Shown one piece after another: positions 35,059 to 43,692 of a stretch of DNA of 64,000 nucleotides; positions within the stretch are counted from its first letter, which is position 1, and each line of letters starts with the position of its first letter. Under the pieces are notes generated by a model that saw only the letters and a program-made list of their open reading frames with translations, did not search any database and was not told where the DNA came from. The DNA lies in NCBI GenBank assembly GCA_019424695.1, contig JAHYZA010000009.1:124001-188000 (forward strand), given 5' to 3'. The position numbers and the translations under genes are program-made. Origin of the DNA: Oscillospiraceae bacterium. GTDB taxonomy: Bacteria > Bacillota > Clostridia > Oscillospirales > Ruminococcaceae.

Positions 35059-35105
35059 CGGTAGGGCGGGAACGGTACCCGCTGAAAATAATAGGAGGAC
35101 AAACT

Positions 35106-36428
35106 ATGTGGTACAATGAAGCTGTGGTTTATCAGATCTATCCGCTGGGACTTTGCGGCGCTCCGCTGCAAAACGATGGCGACGCAGCCAAGGCGGAACA
35201 GCACCGCCTGCTGCGGGTGCTGGACTGGGTGGACCACATCCGGGAACTTGGCGCGACCTGTGTGCTGTTCAACCCGCTGTTTGAGAGCGACGCCCATGGC
35301 TACGATACCCGGGATTACACCCGGGTGGATGGCCGCCTTGGCACCAACGAGGATCTTAAAACGGTGGTGGAGGCGCTGCATAAAGCGGGCATCCGTGTGC
35401 TGCTGGACGGCGTGTTCAACCATGTGGGCCGCGGTTTCTGGGCGTTCCGGGATGTGCAGGAGAAGAAGTGGGACAGCCCGTACAAGGATTGGTTCCATAT
35501 CAGTTTTGACGGCAACACCAATTACAATGACGGTTTCTGGTACGAAGCCTGGGAAGGCTGCAATGAGCTGGTGAAACTCAATCTGCAGAACCCGGCGGTC
35601 AAACAGTATCTGTTCGACGTGGTGCGCGGCTGGGTCAAGGACTATGACATCGACGGCCTGCGGCTGGATGTGGCCTACTGTCTGGACTTGGGATTTCTGG
35701 CGGAACTGCGCGCCCTGGCCAACGAGGTCAAGCCGGAGTTCGTACTGGTGGGCGAGACCCTCCACGGCGACTACAACCGCTGGATGAATGACCATGCCTG
35801 CCACAGTGTGACCAACTACGAGTGTTATAAGGGGCTGTATTCCAGCTTCAACACCGGTAACATGCACGAGATCAGCTACAGCCTGAACCGGCAGTTCGGC
35901 TCGGAACCCTGGTGCCTGTACACCGGCAAGCATCTGCTCTCTTTTGTGGATAACCACGATGTCACCCGTGTGGCGACGATCCTCACCGATAAAGCCTGCA
36001 TCAAACCGCTGTACGGTCTGCTGTTTGGCATGCCGGGCGTTCCCGCGGTCTACTACGGCAGCGAGTGGGGCATCGAGGGTGACAAGAAAAACGGCGATCC
36101 CACGCTGCGCCCGGCCATTGAAAAGCCCGAAGAAAACGACCTGACCCGGTGGATTTCGCTGCTGGCCCAGGCACGCACGGCCAGCCCGGCGCTGTGCAAC
36201 GGCAGCTACCGCAATGTGCTGGTGCAGCCCAAACAGCTGATTTTTGAGCGCCGTACCGAGGAAGAGCGGGTGCTGGTGGCCATCAACGCCGACAGCGCTC
36301 CCTATGTAGCCCACTTTGATGCGGGCTGCGGGATGGCCATGGACCTGATTACCGGCGAACCCCATGATTTTGGCGGCGGCAGCGAACTGCCTCCCTACAG
36401 CTGCGCATTCTGGAAGATGGAGCGTTGA
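35106..36428 (+). CDS. Glycoside hydrolase family 13 (alpha-amylase type) enzyme
   Basis: A 440-residue GH13 protein. Conserved regions are LLDGVFNHVG (region I), DGLRLDVA with the nucleophile Asp (II), LVGETLHG with the acid/base Glu (III) and FVDNHDVTR (IV). There is no signal peptide, so it acts on imported or stored alpha-glucans such as maltodextrins inside the cell. The subfamily (neopullulanase-like, oligo-1,6-glucosidase, trehalose-type) cannot be told from motifs alone. ATG 35106 follows ATAGGAGGACAAACT. Confidence 0.88.
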   Translation: MWYNEAVVYQIYPLGLCGAPLQNDGDAAKAEQHRLLRVLDWVDHIRELGATCVLFNPLFESDAHGYDTRDYTRVDGRLGTNEDLKTVVEALHKAGIRVLLDGVFNHVGRGFWAFRDVQEKKWDSPYKDWFHISFDGNTNYNDGFWYEAWEGCNELVKLNLQNPAVKQYLFDVVRGWVKDYDIDGLRLDVAYCLDLGFLAELRALANEVKPEFVLVGETLHGDYNRWMNDHACHSVTNYECYKGLYSSFNTGNMHEISYSLNRQFGSEPWCLYTGKHLLSFVDNHDVTRVATILTDKACIKPLYGLLFGMPGVPAVYYGSEWGIEGDKKNGDPTLRPAIEKPEENDLTRWISLLAQARTASPALCNGSYRNVLVQPKQLIFERRTEEERVLVAINADSAPYVAHFDAGCGMAMDLITGEPHDFGGGSELPPYSCAFWKMER

Positions 36429-36448
36429 CCCTTTTATCTGAAAAATAA

Positions 36449-36497
36449 AACCGCCCTGCGGAGAGAACTTTCTCTCCGCAGGGCGGTTCGTTTTTGG
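36449..36497. terminator. Bidirectional terminator
   Basis: A near-perfect 19 bp stem (36449-36467 with 36470-36488) and CGTTTTTGG on the + side, AT-rich on the other. It lies between the convergent GH13 and gltD genes. Confidence 0.88.
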
Positions 36498-36502
36498 TAA
36501 AA

Positions 36503-37975
36503 TTACAGGTTGGTGTAGCCCATCAGGCTGTTATCCACCACGGCGGCGGTGTCGCGCCCTTCGCGCAGCGCCCAGACCACCAGGCTCTGGCCGCGGCGCA
36601 TGTCGCCGCAGGCAAACACATGGGGAACGTTGGTGGTGTAGTGGTCGTCGGCCACCGTGCCGCGGGCCGTCAGGTCCACGCCGAAGGCATCGGCCACATA
36701 GGACTCACAGCCCACGAAACCGGCGGCGATCAGCACCAGGTCGCAGTCCACGGTGAACTCCTCGCCGGTGGGTACCATCTGGCGGCGTCCGTCGATGACC
36801 TGGCTCTCCAGCTTTTCCAGCAGCGCGCCGCAGACCTGGCCGGCGTCGTTCTTGTAGAACTCCTTGACCGTGGTCTGGTAAACCCGCGGATCGTTGCCGA
36901 ACTTGGCAATGGCTTCCTGCTGGCCGTAATCGGTTTTCAGCACGCGGGGCCACTCCGGCCAGTCGTTGCCGGGGGCACGCTCGGCGGGCGGGCAGGGCAT
37001 CATTTCCAGTTGCAGCACACTCTCGCAGCCCTGGCGGATGGCGGTGCCCACACAGTCGTTGCCGGTATCGCCGCCGCCGATGACCAGCACCCGCTTGCCC
37101 GTGGCGCTGATAGCCTTGCCGTCGGCAAAATCCGAATCCAGCAGGCTGCGAGTCACGCTGGTCAGGTAATCCACGGCGAAGTAGATGCCGTTGGCATCCC
37201 GGCCCGGCGCGCTGATGTCCCGGGGCTGCTTGGCGCCGCAGCAAAGCACCACGGCGTCATACTGGGATTTCAGCTCCTCGGCGCTGACGTTGCCGCCTAC
37301 ATTGGCGTTGAGCACAAACTCGATGCCCTCATCCTGCAGAATCTTGACCCGGCGGTCGATGACCCACTTCTCCAGCTTCATGTTGGGGATGCCGTACATC
37401 AGAAGGCCGCCCACGCGGTCCTCGCGCTCGTAGATGGTCACACTGTGACCGCGCTTGTTCAGCAGGTCCGCCACCGAAAGCCCCGCAGGCCCGGCGCCCA
37501 CCACGGCTACCTTTTTGCCGGTGCGGGTGGGCGGCGGCACCGCGTGGATGGCCCCGTTCTCGTAGCCGTATTCCACGATGGCGCGCTCGTTCTCCTTGAC
37601 GGTGACCGGATCGCCGGTGGTCATGCCGCAGGTGCAGGCTGCCTCACACAGGGCGGGGCAGACGCGGCTGGTGAATTCCGGAAAGCGGTTGGTGGCGATC
37701 AGGCGGTGTACCGCCAGATTCCATTTGCCCTGATAGATCAGGTCGTTCCACTCGGGAATCAGGTTGTTCAGCGGGCAGCCGCTGTACATGCCGCCCAGCA
37801 GCATGCCGCTCTGGCAGAAAGGCACGCCGCAATCCATGCAGCGGGCGCCCTGTGCCTGCTGCTCTTCTTTCAGCAGCGGCAGATGAAATTCCTTGAAATT
37901 CTGAATCCGTTCTTCAGGCGGCAGTTCCAGGCTGGTCTGCCGTTCGATCTCCATAAATCCTGTCGGTTTACCCAT
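36503..37975 (-). CDS. gltD: Glutamate synthase (NADPH) small subunit
   Basis: A 490-residue FAD and Fe-S protein. The N-terminal cysteine clusters (RCMDCGVPFC, CPLNNLIPEWN, CPALCEAACTCG) hold 4Fe-4S centres; VAVVGAGPAGLS binds FAD and VLVIGGGDTGNDC binds NADPH. It passes electrons to the large subunit for reductive transfer of the glutamine amide to 2-oxoglutarate. It is 14 nt after gltB in the same operon. Confidence 0.95.
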   Translation of the reverse strand: MGKPTGFMEIERQTSLELPPEERIQNFKEFHLPLLKEEQQAQGARCMDCGVPFCQSGMLLGGMYSGCPLNNLIPEWNDLIYQGKWNLAVHRLIATNRFPEFTSRVCPALCEAACTCGMTTGDPVTVKENERAIVEYGYENGAIHAVPPPTRTGKKVAVVGAGPAGLSVADLLNKRGHSVTIYEREDRVGGLLMYGIPNMKLEKWVIDRRVKILQDEGIEFVLNANVGGNVSAEELKSQYDAVVLCCGAKQPRDISAPGRDANGIYFAVDYLTSVTRSLLDSDFADGKAISATGKRVLVIGGGDTGNDCVGTAIRQGCESVLQLEMMPCPPAERAPGNDWPEWPRVLKTDYGQQEAIAKFGNDPRVYQTTVKEFYKNDAGQVCGALLEKLESQVIDGRRQMVPTGEEFTVDCDLVLIAAGFVGCESYVADAFGVDLTARGTVADDHYTTNVPHVFACGDMRRGQSLVVWALREGRDTAAVVDNSLMGYTNL

Positions 37976-37989
37976 TGTTGCTGCCTCCC

Positions 37990-40900
37990 TTACTTGGCGT
38001 TTTTCATCGCATAGAATGCTTCGATCTGGGCCTGCTCGCTGTCCTCGCCCTTTTCTTCCATCTGGGCGATCAGGCGCAGCATCTTGTCATAGTCGTGGGG
38101 CAGGACCTTCTTGAACTTGGGCAGGTACTCGCCGAAGTTTTCCAGAATTTCCTTGCCGCGGGGCGAACCGGTCAGCTCCACATGCTCCCGGATCAGATCT
38201 TTCAGCAGCGAAACATCGTACTTGTGTTCCACAGGCTCCAGACTGACCATGTCCTTGTTGACGCGCTGGTAGAAATCCCAGTCCTCGTCCAGCACATAGG
38301 CGATGCCGCCGCTCATGCCGGCTGCAAAGTTTTTGCCGGTCTTGCCCAGCACCACCACAGTGCCGCCGGTCATATATTCGCAGCCGTGGTCGCCCACGCC
38401 CTCAACGACTGCTACAGCGCCGGAATTGCGCACACAGAAGCGCTCGCCGGCCACGCCGTTGATGAAGGCTTTGCCGCCGGTGGCACCGTACAGGGCCACG
38501 TTGCCGATCACGATGTTGTCGCTGCGGTCGAAAGCGGCCTCTTTGGGCGGGTAGACGATCAGCTTGCCGCCGCTCAGACCCTTGCCCATATAGTCGTTGG
38601 AGTCGCCGATCAGTTCCAGCGTCAGACCCTTGGGCAGGAAAGCACCGAAGCTCTGGCCGCCGTAGCCGTGGCAGACCACGAGGAAGGTGTCATCCGGCAG
38701 GGTATTGCCGAACTTGGCGGTGATCTCGCTGCCGAAGATGGTGCCGAACGCACGGTCGGTGTTGCCGACGTCCAGCGTGACGGTCATGGGTTTGGGCTCC
38801 GCCATGTCGAAGGACTTCTTGAACTTCTTCATCAGCACCCGCATGTCGGGGGTCTTTTCCAGACCGAAGTTGTAGACGTCTTTGGGATTGAAATGAACGC
38901 TGGAATCTTCGATCAGAGGATTCTTGAGCAGGGCGCTCAGGTCCAGTTCGCTGGCGCGGGACCCTGCAGGGGCGGCCTTGACTTTCAGCAGGTCGGTGCG
39001 GCCAACGAGTTCATCCACGGTACGCACACCGAGTTTGGCCATGTATTCGCGCAGCTCTTCCGCCATGAAACGCATGAAGTTCATGACATATTCCGGCTTG
39101 CCCTTGAACCGCTTGCGCAGTTCGGGGTTCTGGGTGCAGATGCCCATGGGGCAGGTGTCCAGGTTGCACACGCGCATCATCACACAGCCCATAGCCACCA
39201 GCGGGCCGGTGCCGAAACCGAATTCTTCGGCGCCCAGCAGAGCGGCGATGGCTACATCGCGGCCGCTCATCAGCTTGCTGTCCGCTTCGATACGGACGCG
39301 GCTGCGCAGGCCATTCATGATCAGGCACTGGTGGGCCTCGGCGATGCCCAGTTCCCAGGGCAGACCGGCGTTGTGGATGGAGTTGCGGGGGGCCGCACCG
39401 GTACCGCCGTCAAAGCCGGAGATCAGAATGACCTCCGCACCGGCCTTGGCAACACCGGCGGCGATGGTGCCGACGCCGGCTTCGCTGACCAGCTTGACGT
39501 TGATGGCCGCCTTGCGGTTGGCGCATTTCAGGTCGTAGATCAGCTGGGCCAGGTCCTCGATGGAGTAGACGTCATGGTGGGGCGGGGGAGAGATGAGGCC
39601 CACGCCGGTGGTGGAGTTGCGGGTCTTGGCGACCCAGGGGTAGACCTTGCCGCCGGGCAGCTGGCCGCCCTCGCCGGGCTTGGCGCCCTGGGCCATCTTG
39701 ATCTGGATCTCGCTGGCGGAGACCAGGTATTTGCTGGTCACGCCGAAGCGGGCGGAAGCTACCTGCTTGATGGCGGAATTGCGCTCGGTGCCGTAACGGT
39801 CCTCGGCTTCGCCGCCCTCGCCGGTGTTGGACTTGCCGCCCAGGCGGTTCATGGCAACGGCCATGCACTCGTGGGCTTCTTCCGAAAGGGCACCGTAGCT
39901 CATGGCAGCGGTCTTGAAACGCTTGACGATGGAATCAACGCTCTCGACCTCCTCCAGCGGCACACCCTGCTCAGGATAGTTGAATTCCAGCAAGCTGCGC
40001 AGGTGCATGGAGTCGCCGCCCTCGTTGGCAACGGCCTTGGTGTACTGTTTGAAGGTGTCGTAGTTGCCGGTCCAGCAAGCCTGCTGCAGCAGATGGATGG
40101 TCTGCGGGTTGTACAGGTGCTGCTCGGCGGCGGGGCCGCTGCGGAACTTGTGGGCGCCCAGGCTGGGGAGCTCGCGGTTGATGTCGAGACCCAGCGGGTC
40201 GAAAGCCTCCTGATGGCGGGCTTCCAGATCGTTCTGGATATCGTGGATGGTGATGCCGCCCACGCGGGTGGTGGTGTTGGTGAAGTATTTATCCACGACT
40301 TCCTGGCTCAGGCCCAGGGCTTCAAAAATCTGGCTGCCTGCATAGGACTGGATCGTGGAAATGCCCATCTTGGAGGCGATCTTCACGATGCCCGCCAGCA
40401 CGGCCTTGTTGTAGTCCTGCACCGCGGCATAGTAGTCCTTATCCAGCAGCCCCTCGTCGATGAGGTTGCCGATGGTCTGCTGTGCCAGATAGGGGTTGAT
40501 GGCGCTGGCGCCGTAGCCCAGCAGGGTGGCAAAGTCGTGCACCAGGCGGGGTTCGCCGCTTTCCAGGATCAGCGCCATGGCGGTGCGCTTGCGGGTGCGG
40601 ACCAGATACTTGCTCACGGCACCCACGGCCAGCAGGCTGGGGATAGCCACATGGTATTCGTCGATCTCCCGGTCAGAGAGGATCAGGATGTTGGCGCCGT
40701 CGCGGTAAGCGCGGTCCACGTCCACGAACAGGCGTTCGATGGCCTTCTCCAGATCGGTGTTCTTGTAATAGCAGATGGACAGCGTCTCCACCTTGAAGCC
40801 GGGCACGTTCATGGATTTGATCTTCAAAAGATCGGTCTCGGTCAGGATGGGGTTGTCGATCTTGAGCACCTTGCAGTTGTCGGCTTCTTCCTCCAGCAGG

Positions 40901-42540
40901 TTGCCCTGGGCGCCCACATAGACGGTGGTGGAAGTGACGACTTTTTCCCGCAGTGCGTCGATGGGCGGGTTGGTGACCTGGGCAAACATCTGTTTGAAGT
41001 ATTCAAACAGCGACGGTCGGGTGTGGCTCAGCACGGCCAGCGGTGTGTCGCTGCCCATGGCACCGGCCGGTTCGCCGCCGTTCTTGGCCATCGGCAGAAT
41101 GATGGTGGAAACATCCTCGTACCGGTAGCCGAAAGCCTTCTGCAACTGCACCAGCTGCTCTTTGTTGTAGATGGGGGCGCGCTTGTTGGGAACTTTCAGC
41201 GAGGACAAATTCACGAGATTGCGGTCCAGCCATTCGCCGTAGGGCTGGCGACTGGCGTAATCGTTCTTCAGCTTCTCGTCGTCCACGAGTTCGCCCTTCT
41301 GCGTATCCACCAGCAGCATTTTGCCGGGGCGCAGGCGGTCCTTACGCACCACCTGATCGGCCGGAATGTCCAGTACGCCGACTTCGCTGGAAAGAATCAG
41401 CCGACCGTCCTTGGTGATGTAGTAGCGGCTGGGACGCAGACCGTTGCGGTCCAGCACGGCGCCCATCACATCGCCGTCGCTGAAAAGGATGCTGGCAGGG
41501 CCGTCCCAGGGTTCCAGCATGGTGGCGTAATACTGGTAGAAGTCCCGCTTCTTGGCGTCCATCGCCTGGTTGTTGCTCCAGGGCTCGGGAATGGTCACCA
41601 TCACGGCAAGGGGCAGGTCCATGCCGTTCATGACCATGAATTCCAGGGTGTTGTCCAGCATAGCCGAGTCCGAACCGCCCTGGTTGACGATGGGCAGTAC
41701 CTTGGTCATGTCGTCTTTCAGATAGTTGGAGCCGATGGTTTCCTCGCGGGCCAGCATGGTGTCCACGTTGCCGCGGATGGTGTTGATCTCGCCATTGTGC
41801 AGGATCAGGCGGTTGGGATGTGCACGGTTCCAGCTGGGGGCCGTGTTGGTGGAGAAGCGGCTGTGCACCATGCCGATGGCGGATTCGTAATCGGCATCCT
41901 GCAAATCGGGGTAGAACAGACGCAGCTCGTTGACCAGGAACATGCCCTTGTAGACGATGGTCCGGCTGGACAGACTGCATACATAGGTGTTGGGGCTGGA
42001 CTGCTCAAAGACGCGGCGGGCTACATACAGGCGGCGGTCAAAGGCAATGCCGGACTCCAGACGGGCCGGCTTGCCCACAAAGCCCTGCCAGATGCTGGGC
42101 ATGCAGTCCCGGGCCTTGTGACCCAGCACTTCGGGGCAGATGGGAACCTCGCGCCAGCCCAGAAACGGCAGTCCTTCTTTTTTGCAGACGATCTCAAACA
42201 GTTTCTTCGCCTGGTTGCGGCGCAGTTCGTCCTGCGGGAAAAAGAACATGCCGATGCCGTATTCCCGTTCCTTGCCCAGCTCGATGCCAAGCTCGGCCGC
42301 GGCTTTCTGGAAAAACTTATCGCTGATCTGCGTCAGAATGCCTACGCCGTCGCCGGTCTTGCCTTCGGCGTCCTTGCCGGCGCGATGCTCCAGGTGTTCA
42401 ACGATCTGCAGGGCGTCCTCAATGGTCTTATGGGTTTTGCGGCCTTTGATGTCCACCACCGCGCCGATACCACAGTTATCGTGTTCAAAGCGCGGGTCAT
42501 ACAGGCCGGCAGGGGCTTTGCGTTCGGTAAAATTTTCCAT
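37990..42540 (-). CDS. gltB: Glutamate synthase large subunit
   Basis: A 1516-residue enzyme. The N-terminal Ntn-type glutaminase starts with CGIGAVVDIKG; the Cys becomes residue 1 after removal of a 22-residue propeptide. Then come the central domain, the FMN-binding synthase barrel (PGEGGQLPGGKV, SPPPHHDVYSIEDLAQLIYD), the Cys cluster for a 3Fe-4S centre (CNLDTCPMGICTQNP) and the C-terminal GXGXG helix (GGTVVVLGKTGKNFAAGMSGG). Length and order are normal. ATG 42540 is chosen over the longer frame; AAGGAGCG lies upstream. Confidence 0.96.
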   Translation of the reverse strand: MENFTERKAPAGLYDPRFEHDNCGIGAVVDIKGRKTHKTIEDALQIVEHLEHRAGKDAEGKTGDGVGILTQISDKFFQKAAAELGIELGKEREYGIGMFFFPQDELRRNQAKKLFEIVCKKEGLPFLGWREVPICPEVLGHKARDCMPSIWQGFVGKPARLESGIAFDRRLYVARRVFEQSSPNTYVCSLSSRTIVYKGMFLVNELRLFYPDLQDADYESAIGMVHSRFSTNTAPSWNRAHPNRLILHNGEINTIRGNVDTMLAREETIGSNYLKDDMTKVLPIVNQGGSDSAMLDNTLEFMVMNGMDLPLAVMVTIPEPWSNNQAMDAKKRDFYQYYATMLEPWDGPASILFSDGDVMGAVLDRNGLRPSRYYITKDGRLILSSEVGVLDIPADQVVRKDRLRPGKMLLVDTQKGELVDDEKLKNDYASRQPYGEWLDRNLVNLSSLKVPNKRAPIYNKEQLVQLQKAFGYRYEDVSTIILPMAKNGGEPAGAMGSDTPLAVLSHTRPSLFEYFKQMFAQVTNPPIDALREKVVTSTTVYVGAQGNLLEEEADNCKVLKIDNPILTETDLLKIKSMNVPGFKVETLSICYYKNTDLEKAIERLFVDVDRAYRDGANILILSDREIDEYHVAIPSLLAVGAVSKYLVRTRKRTAMALILESGEPRLVHDFATLLGYGASAINPYLAQQTIGNLIDEGLLDKDYYAAVQDYNKAVLAGIVKIASKMGISTIQSYAGSQIFEALGLSQEVVDKYFTNTTTRVGGITIHDIQNDLEARHQEAFDPLGLDINRELPSLGAHKFRSGPAAEQHLYNPQTIHLLQQACWTGNYDTFKQYTKAVANEGGDSMHLRSLLEFNYPEQGVPLEEVESVDSIVKRFKTAAMSYGALSEEAHECMAVAMNRLGGKSNTGEGGEAEDRYGTERNSAIKQVASARFGVTSKYLVSASEIQIKMAQGAKPGEGGQLPGGKVYPWVAKTRNSTTGVGLISPPPHHDVYSIEDLAQLIYDLKCANRKAAINVKLVSEAGVGTIAAGVAKAGAEVILISGFDGGTGAAPRNSIHNAGLPWELGIAEAHQCLIMNGLRSRVRIEADSKLMSGRDVAIAALLGAEEFGFGTGPLVAMGCVMMRVCNLDTCPMGICTQNPELRKRFKGKPEYVMNFMRFMAEELREYMAKLGVRTVDELVGRTDLLKVKAAPAGSRASELDLSALLKNPLIEDSSVHFNPKDVYNFGLEKTPDMRVLMKKFKKSFDMAEPKPMTVTLDVGNTDRAFGTIFGSEITAKFGNTLPDDTFLVVCHGYGGQSFGAFLPKGLTLELIGDSNDYMGKGLSGGKLIVYPPKEAAFDRSDNIVIGNVALYGATGGKAFINGVAGERFCVRNSGAVAVVEGVGDHGCEYMTGGTVVVLGKTGKNFAAGMSGGIAYVLDEDWDFYQRVNKDMVSLEPVEHKYDVSLLKDLIREHVELTGSPRGKEILENFGEYLPKFKKVLPHDYDKMLRLIAQMEEKGEDSEQAQIEAFYAMKNAK

Positions 42541-42587
42541 GCTTCGTGTTCGCTCCTTCCCAAGATGCCGCCGCTGGGGCGGCAAAC

Positions 42588-42633
42588 AAAAAAGACGTTC
42601 CCGAAGGGTACACTGACCCCCGATGGGAACGTC
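42588..42633 (-). terminator. Leader terminator (candidate attenuator) upstream of gltB
   Basis: On the minus strand, between the promoter and gltB: GGACGTTCCC-type stem of 9 bp (42625-42633 with 42594-42602), an inner GGGT/ACCC stem, and T6. A GCGGCAA at the 5' end of the transcript can pair with TTGCCGC after the terminator, and TGCCGC can pair with the next GCGGCA, so alternative folds exist. Confidence 0.6.
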
Positions 42634-42648
42634 CTTGTTCTTGCCGCT

Positions 42649-42677
42649 ATCATATCATGAATTGCGGTACTTTACAA
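42649..42677 (-). promoter_or_regulatory. Promoter of gltB-gltD
   Basis: Minus strand: TTGTAA (42672-42677), 17 bp, TATGAT (42649-42654). It leaves a leader of about 100 nt containing the hairpins described at 42588-42633. Confidence 0.65.
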
Positions 42678-42784
42678 CACTAAAGCAAAAGAATCTTTAG
42701 AAATTAAGCGAAAAACCTTTTGAAAATTAAATCCGATATTAAATACTTAATTTTCTTTGGCGTTGTGGGGACAAAAGTGGCCTC

Positions 42785-43606
42785 TCACTTAATTAACTTC
42801 GCCACGGCATCCGCGGCGAAGTTAATTAAGTCGCCTGCATACATCTCAATCATGCCGGCATCGGCTTCTTTGGACAGCTCAGGATCGATGGGCATTTTGG
42901 CCAGCACGGGCAGCTGGTACTTGCCGGCAATCTCGTCCACATGGCTTTCGCCGAATACGTTGATGTGTTTGCCACAGTCGGGGCAGACGGCGTAGCTCAT
43001 GTTTTCCACCAGGCCGAGGATGGGAATGTTCATCATCTTGGCCATCTGGACCGCCTTGCCGACGATCATGCTCACCAGTTCCTGCGGGCTGGACACAATG
43101 ATGATGCCATCCACCGGCAGCGTCTGGAATACGGTCAGCGGTACGTCGCCGGTTCCCGGAGGCATATCCACAAACAGGAAATCCACATCCCAGATGACCT
43201 CCTGCCAGAACTGCTTGACAGCGCCGGCAATGACGGGACCGCGCCAGACCACAGGGGCCTCGGGGTCTTCCAGCAGCAGGTTGATGCTCATGATCTCCAC
43301 GCCGGTGCGGCTGGCGATGGGGTTGATGGATTCGCCGTCACCGGTCGCCGGGCCCTTCACACCGAACAGACGGGGAATGGAGGGACCGGTGATGTCGGCG
43401 TCCAGGACACCGGCCTTATAGCCGAGACGGCGCATGGCAACGGCCAGCATGGCGCTGGTCATGCTCTTGCCCACACCGCCCTTGCCGGACACAACGCCGA
43501 TGACCTTTTTGATATGGCTTCTCGGGTGGGGCGGCTCGTGCTGCGGTGCACGGTGATCACAATTCGCACTGCAAGTGCTGCAATCGTGGGTACATTCTTC
43601 ACTCAT
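42785..43606 (-). CDS. mrp: Mrp/NBP35-family Fe-S cluster carrier ATPase
   Basis: A 273-residue P-loop protein. The N-terminus has a Cys-rich stretch (CTHDCSTCSANC, Cx3Cx2Cx3C) as in NBP35-type carriers, then the deviant Walker A GVVSGKGGVGKSM, VDMPPGTGD and a C-terminal CPDCG pair that bridges a cluster between two subunits. It is thought to assemble and hand over 4Fe-4S clusters. The window has many potential clients (gltBD, ispG, the aldo/keto reductase). The last 14 codons lie in a perfect inverted repeat. Start follows TAAGGAGCAAAACATC. Confidence 0.92.
   Translation of the reverse strand: MSEECTHDCSTCSANCDHRAPQHEPPHPRSHIKKVIGVVSGKGGVGKSMTSAMLAVAMRRLGYKAGVLDADITGPSIPRLFGVKGPATGDGESINPIASRTGVEIMSINLLLEDPEAPVVWRGPVIAGAVKQFWQEVIWDVDFLFVDMPPGTGDVPLTVFQTLPVDGIIIVSSPQELVSMIVGKAVQMAKMMNIPILGLVENMSYAVCPDCGKHINVFGESHVDEIAGKYQLPVLAKMPIDPELSKEADAGMIEMYAGDLINFAADAVAKLIK
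42788..42830. repeat. Perfect 16 bp inverted repeat inside the 3' end of mrp
   Basis: CTTAATTAACTTCGCC (42788-42803) and GGCGAAGTTAATTAAG (42815-42830), 11 nt loop with a further CGG-CAT-CCG pairing. It ends 1 base before the stop codon TGA and has no T-tract after it on either strand. Confidence 0.85.
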
Positions 43607-43649
43607 GATGTTTTGCTCCTTACCATAAAAATGCGCTCAGGCAACGTAT

Positions 43650-43678
43650 AGTATACCAAAAAAGCCTTGTTAGTGCAA
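43650..43678 (-). promoter_or_regulatory. Promoter of mrp
   Basis: Minus strand: TTGCAC (43673-43678), 17 bp, TATACT (43650-43655). It overlaps the terminator of the upstream phosphorylase gene. Confidence 0.7.
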
Positions 43679-43680
43679 GG
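43658..43680 (-). terminator. Short terminator of the phosphorylase gene
   Basis: Minus strand: CCTTG-CACTAA-CAAGG then CTTTTTT. A 5 bp stem is weak, so read-through into mrp is likely. Confidence 0.5.
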
Positions 43681-43692
43681 TCGCGGGCGGCT

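Noticed and set aside
37975..42660. 1561-codon plus-strand open frame opposite gltB
   Set aside because: gltB has all catalytic motifs; the antisense translation is repetitive His/Val/Gly/Gln sequence and lacks a ribosome binding site.
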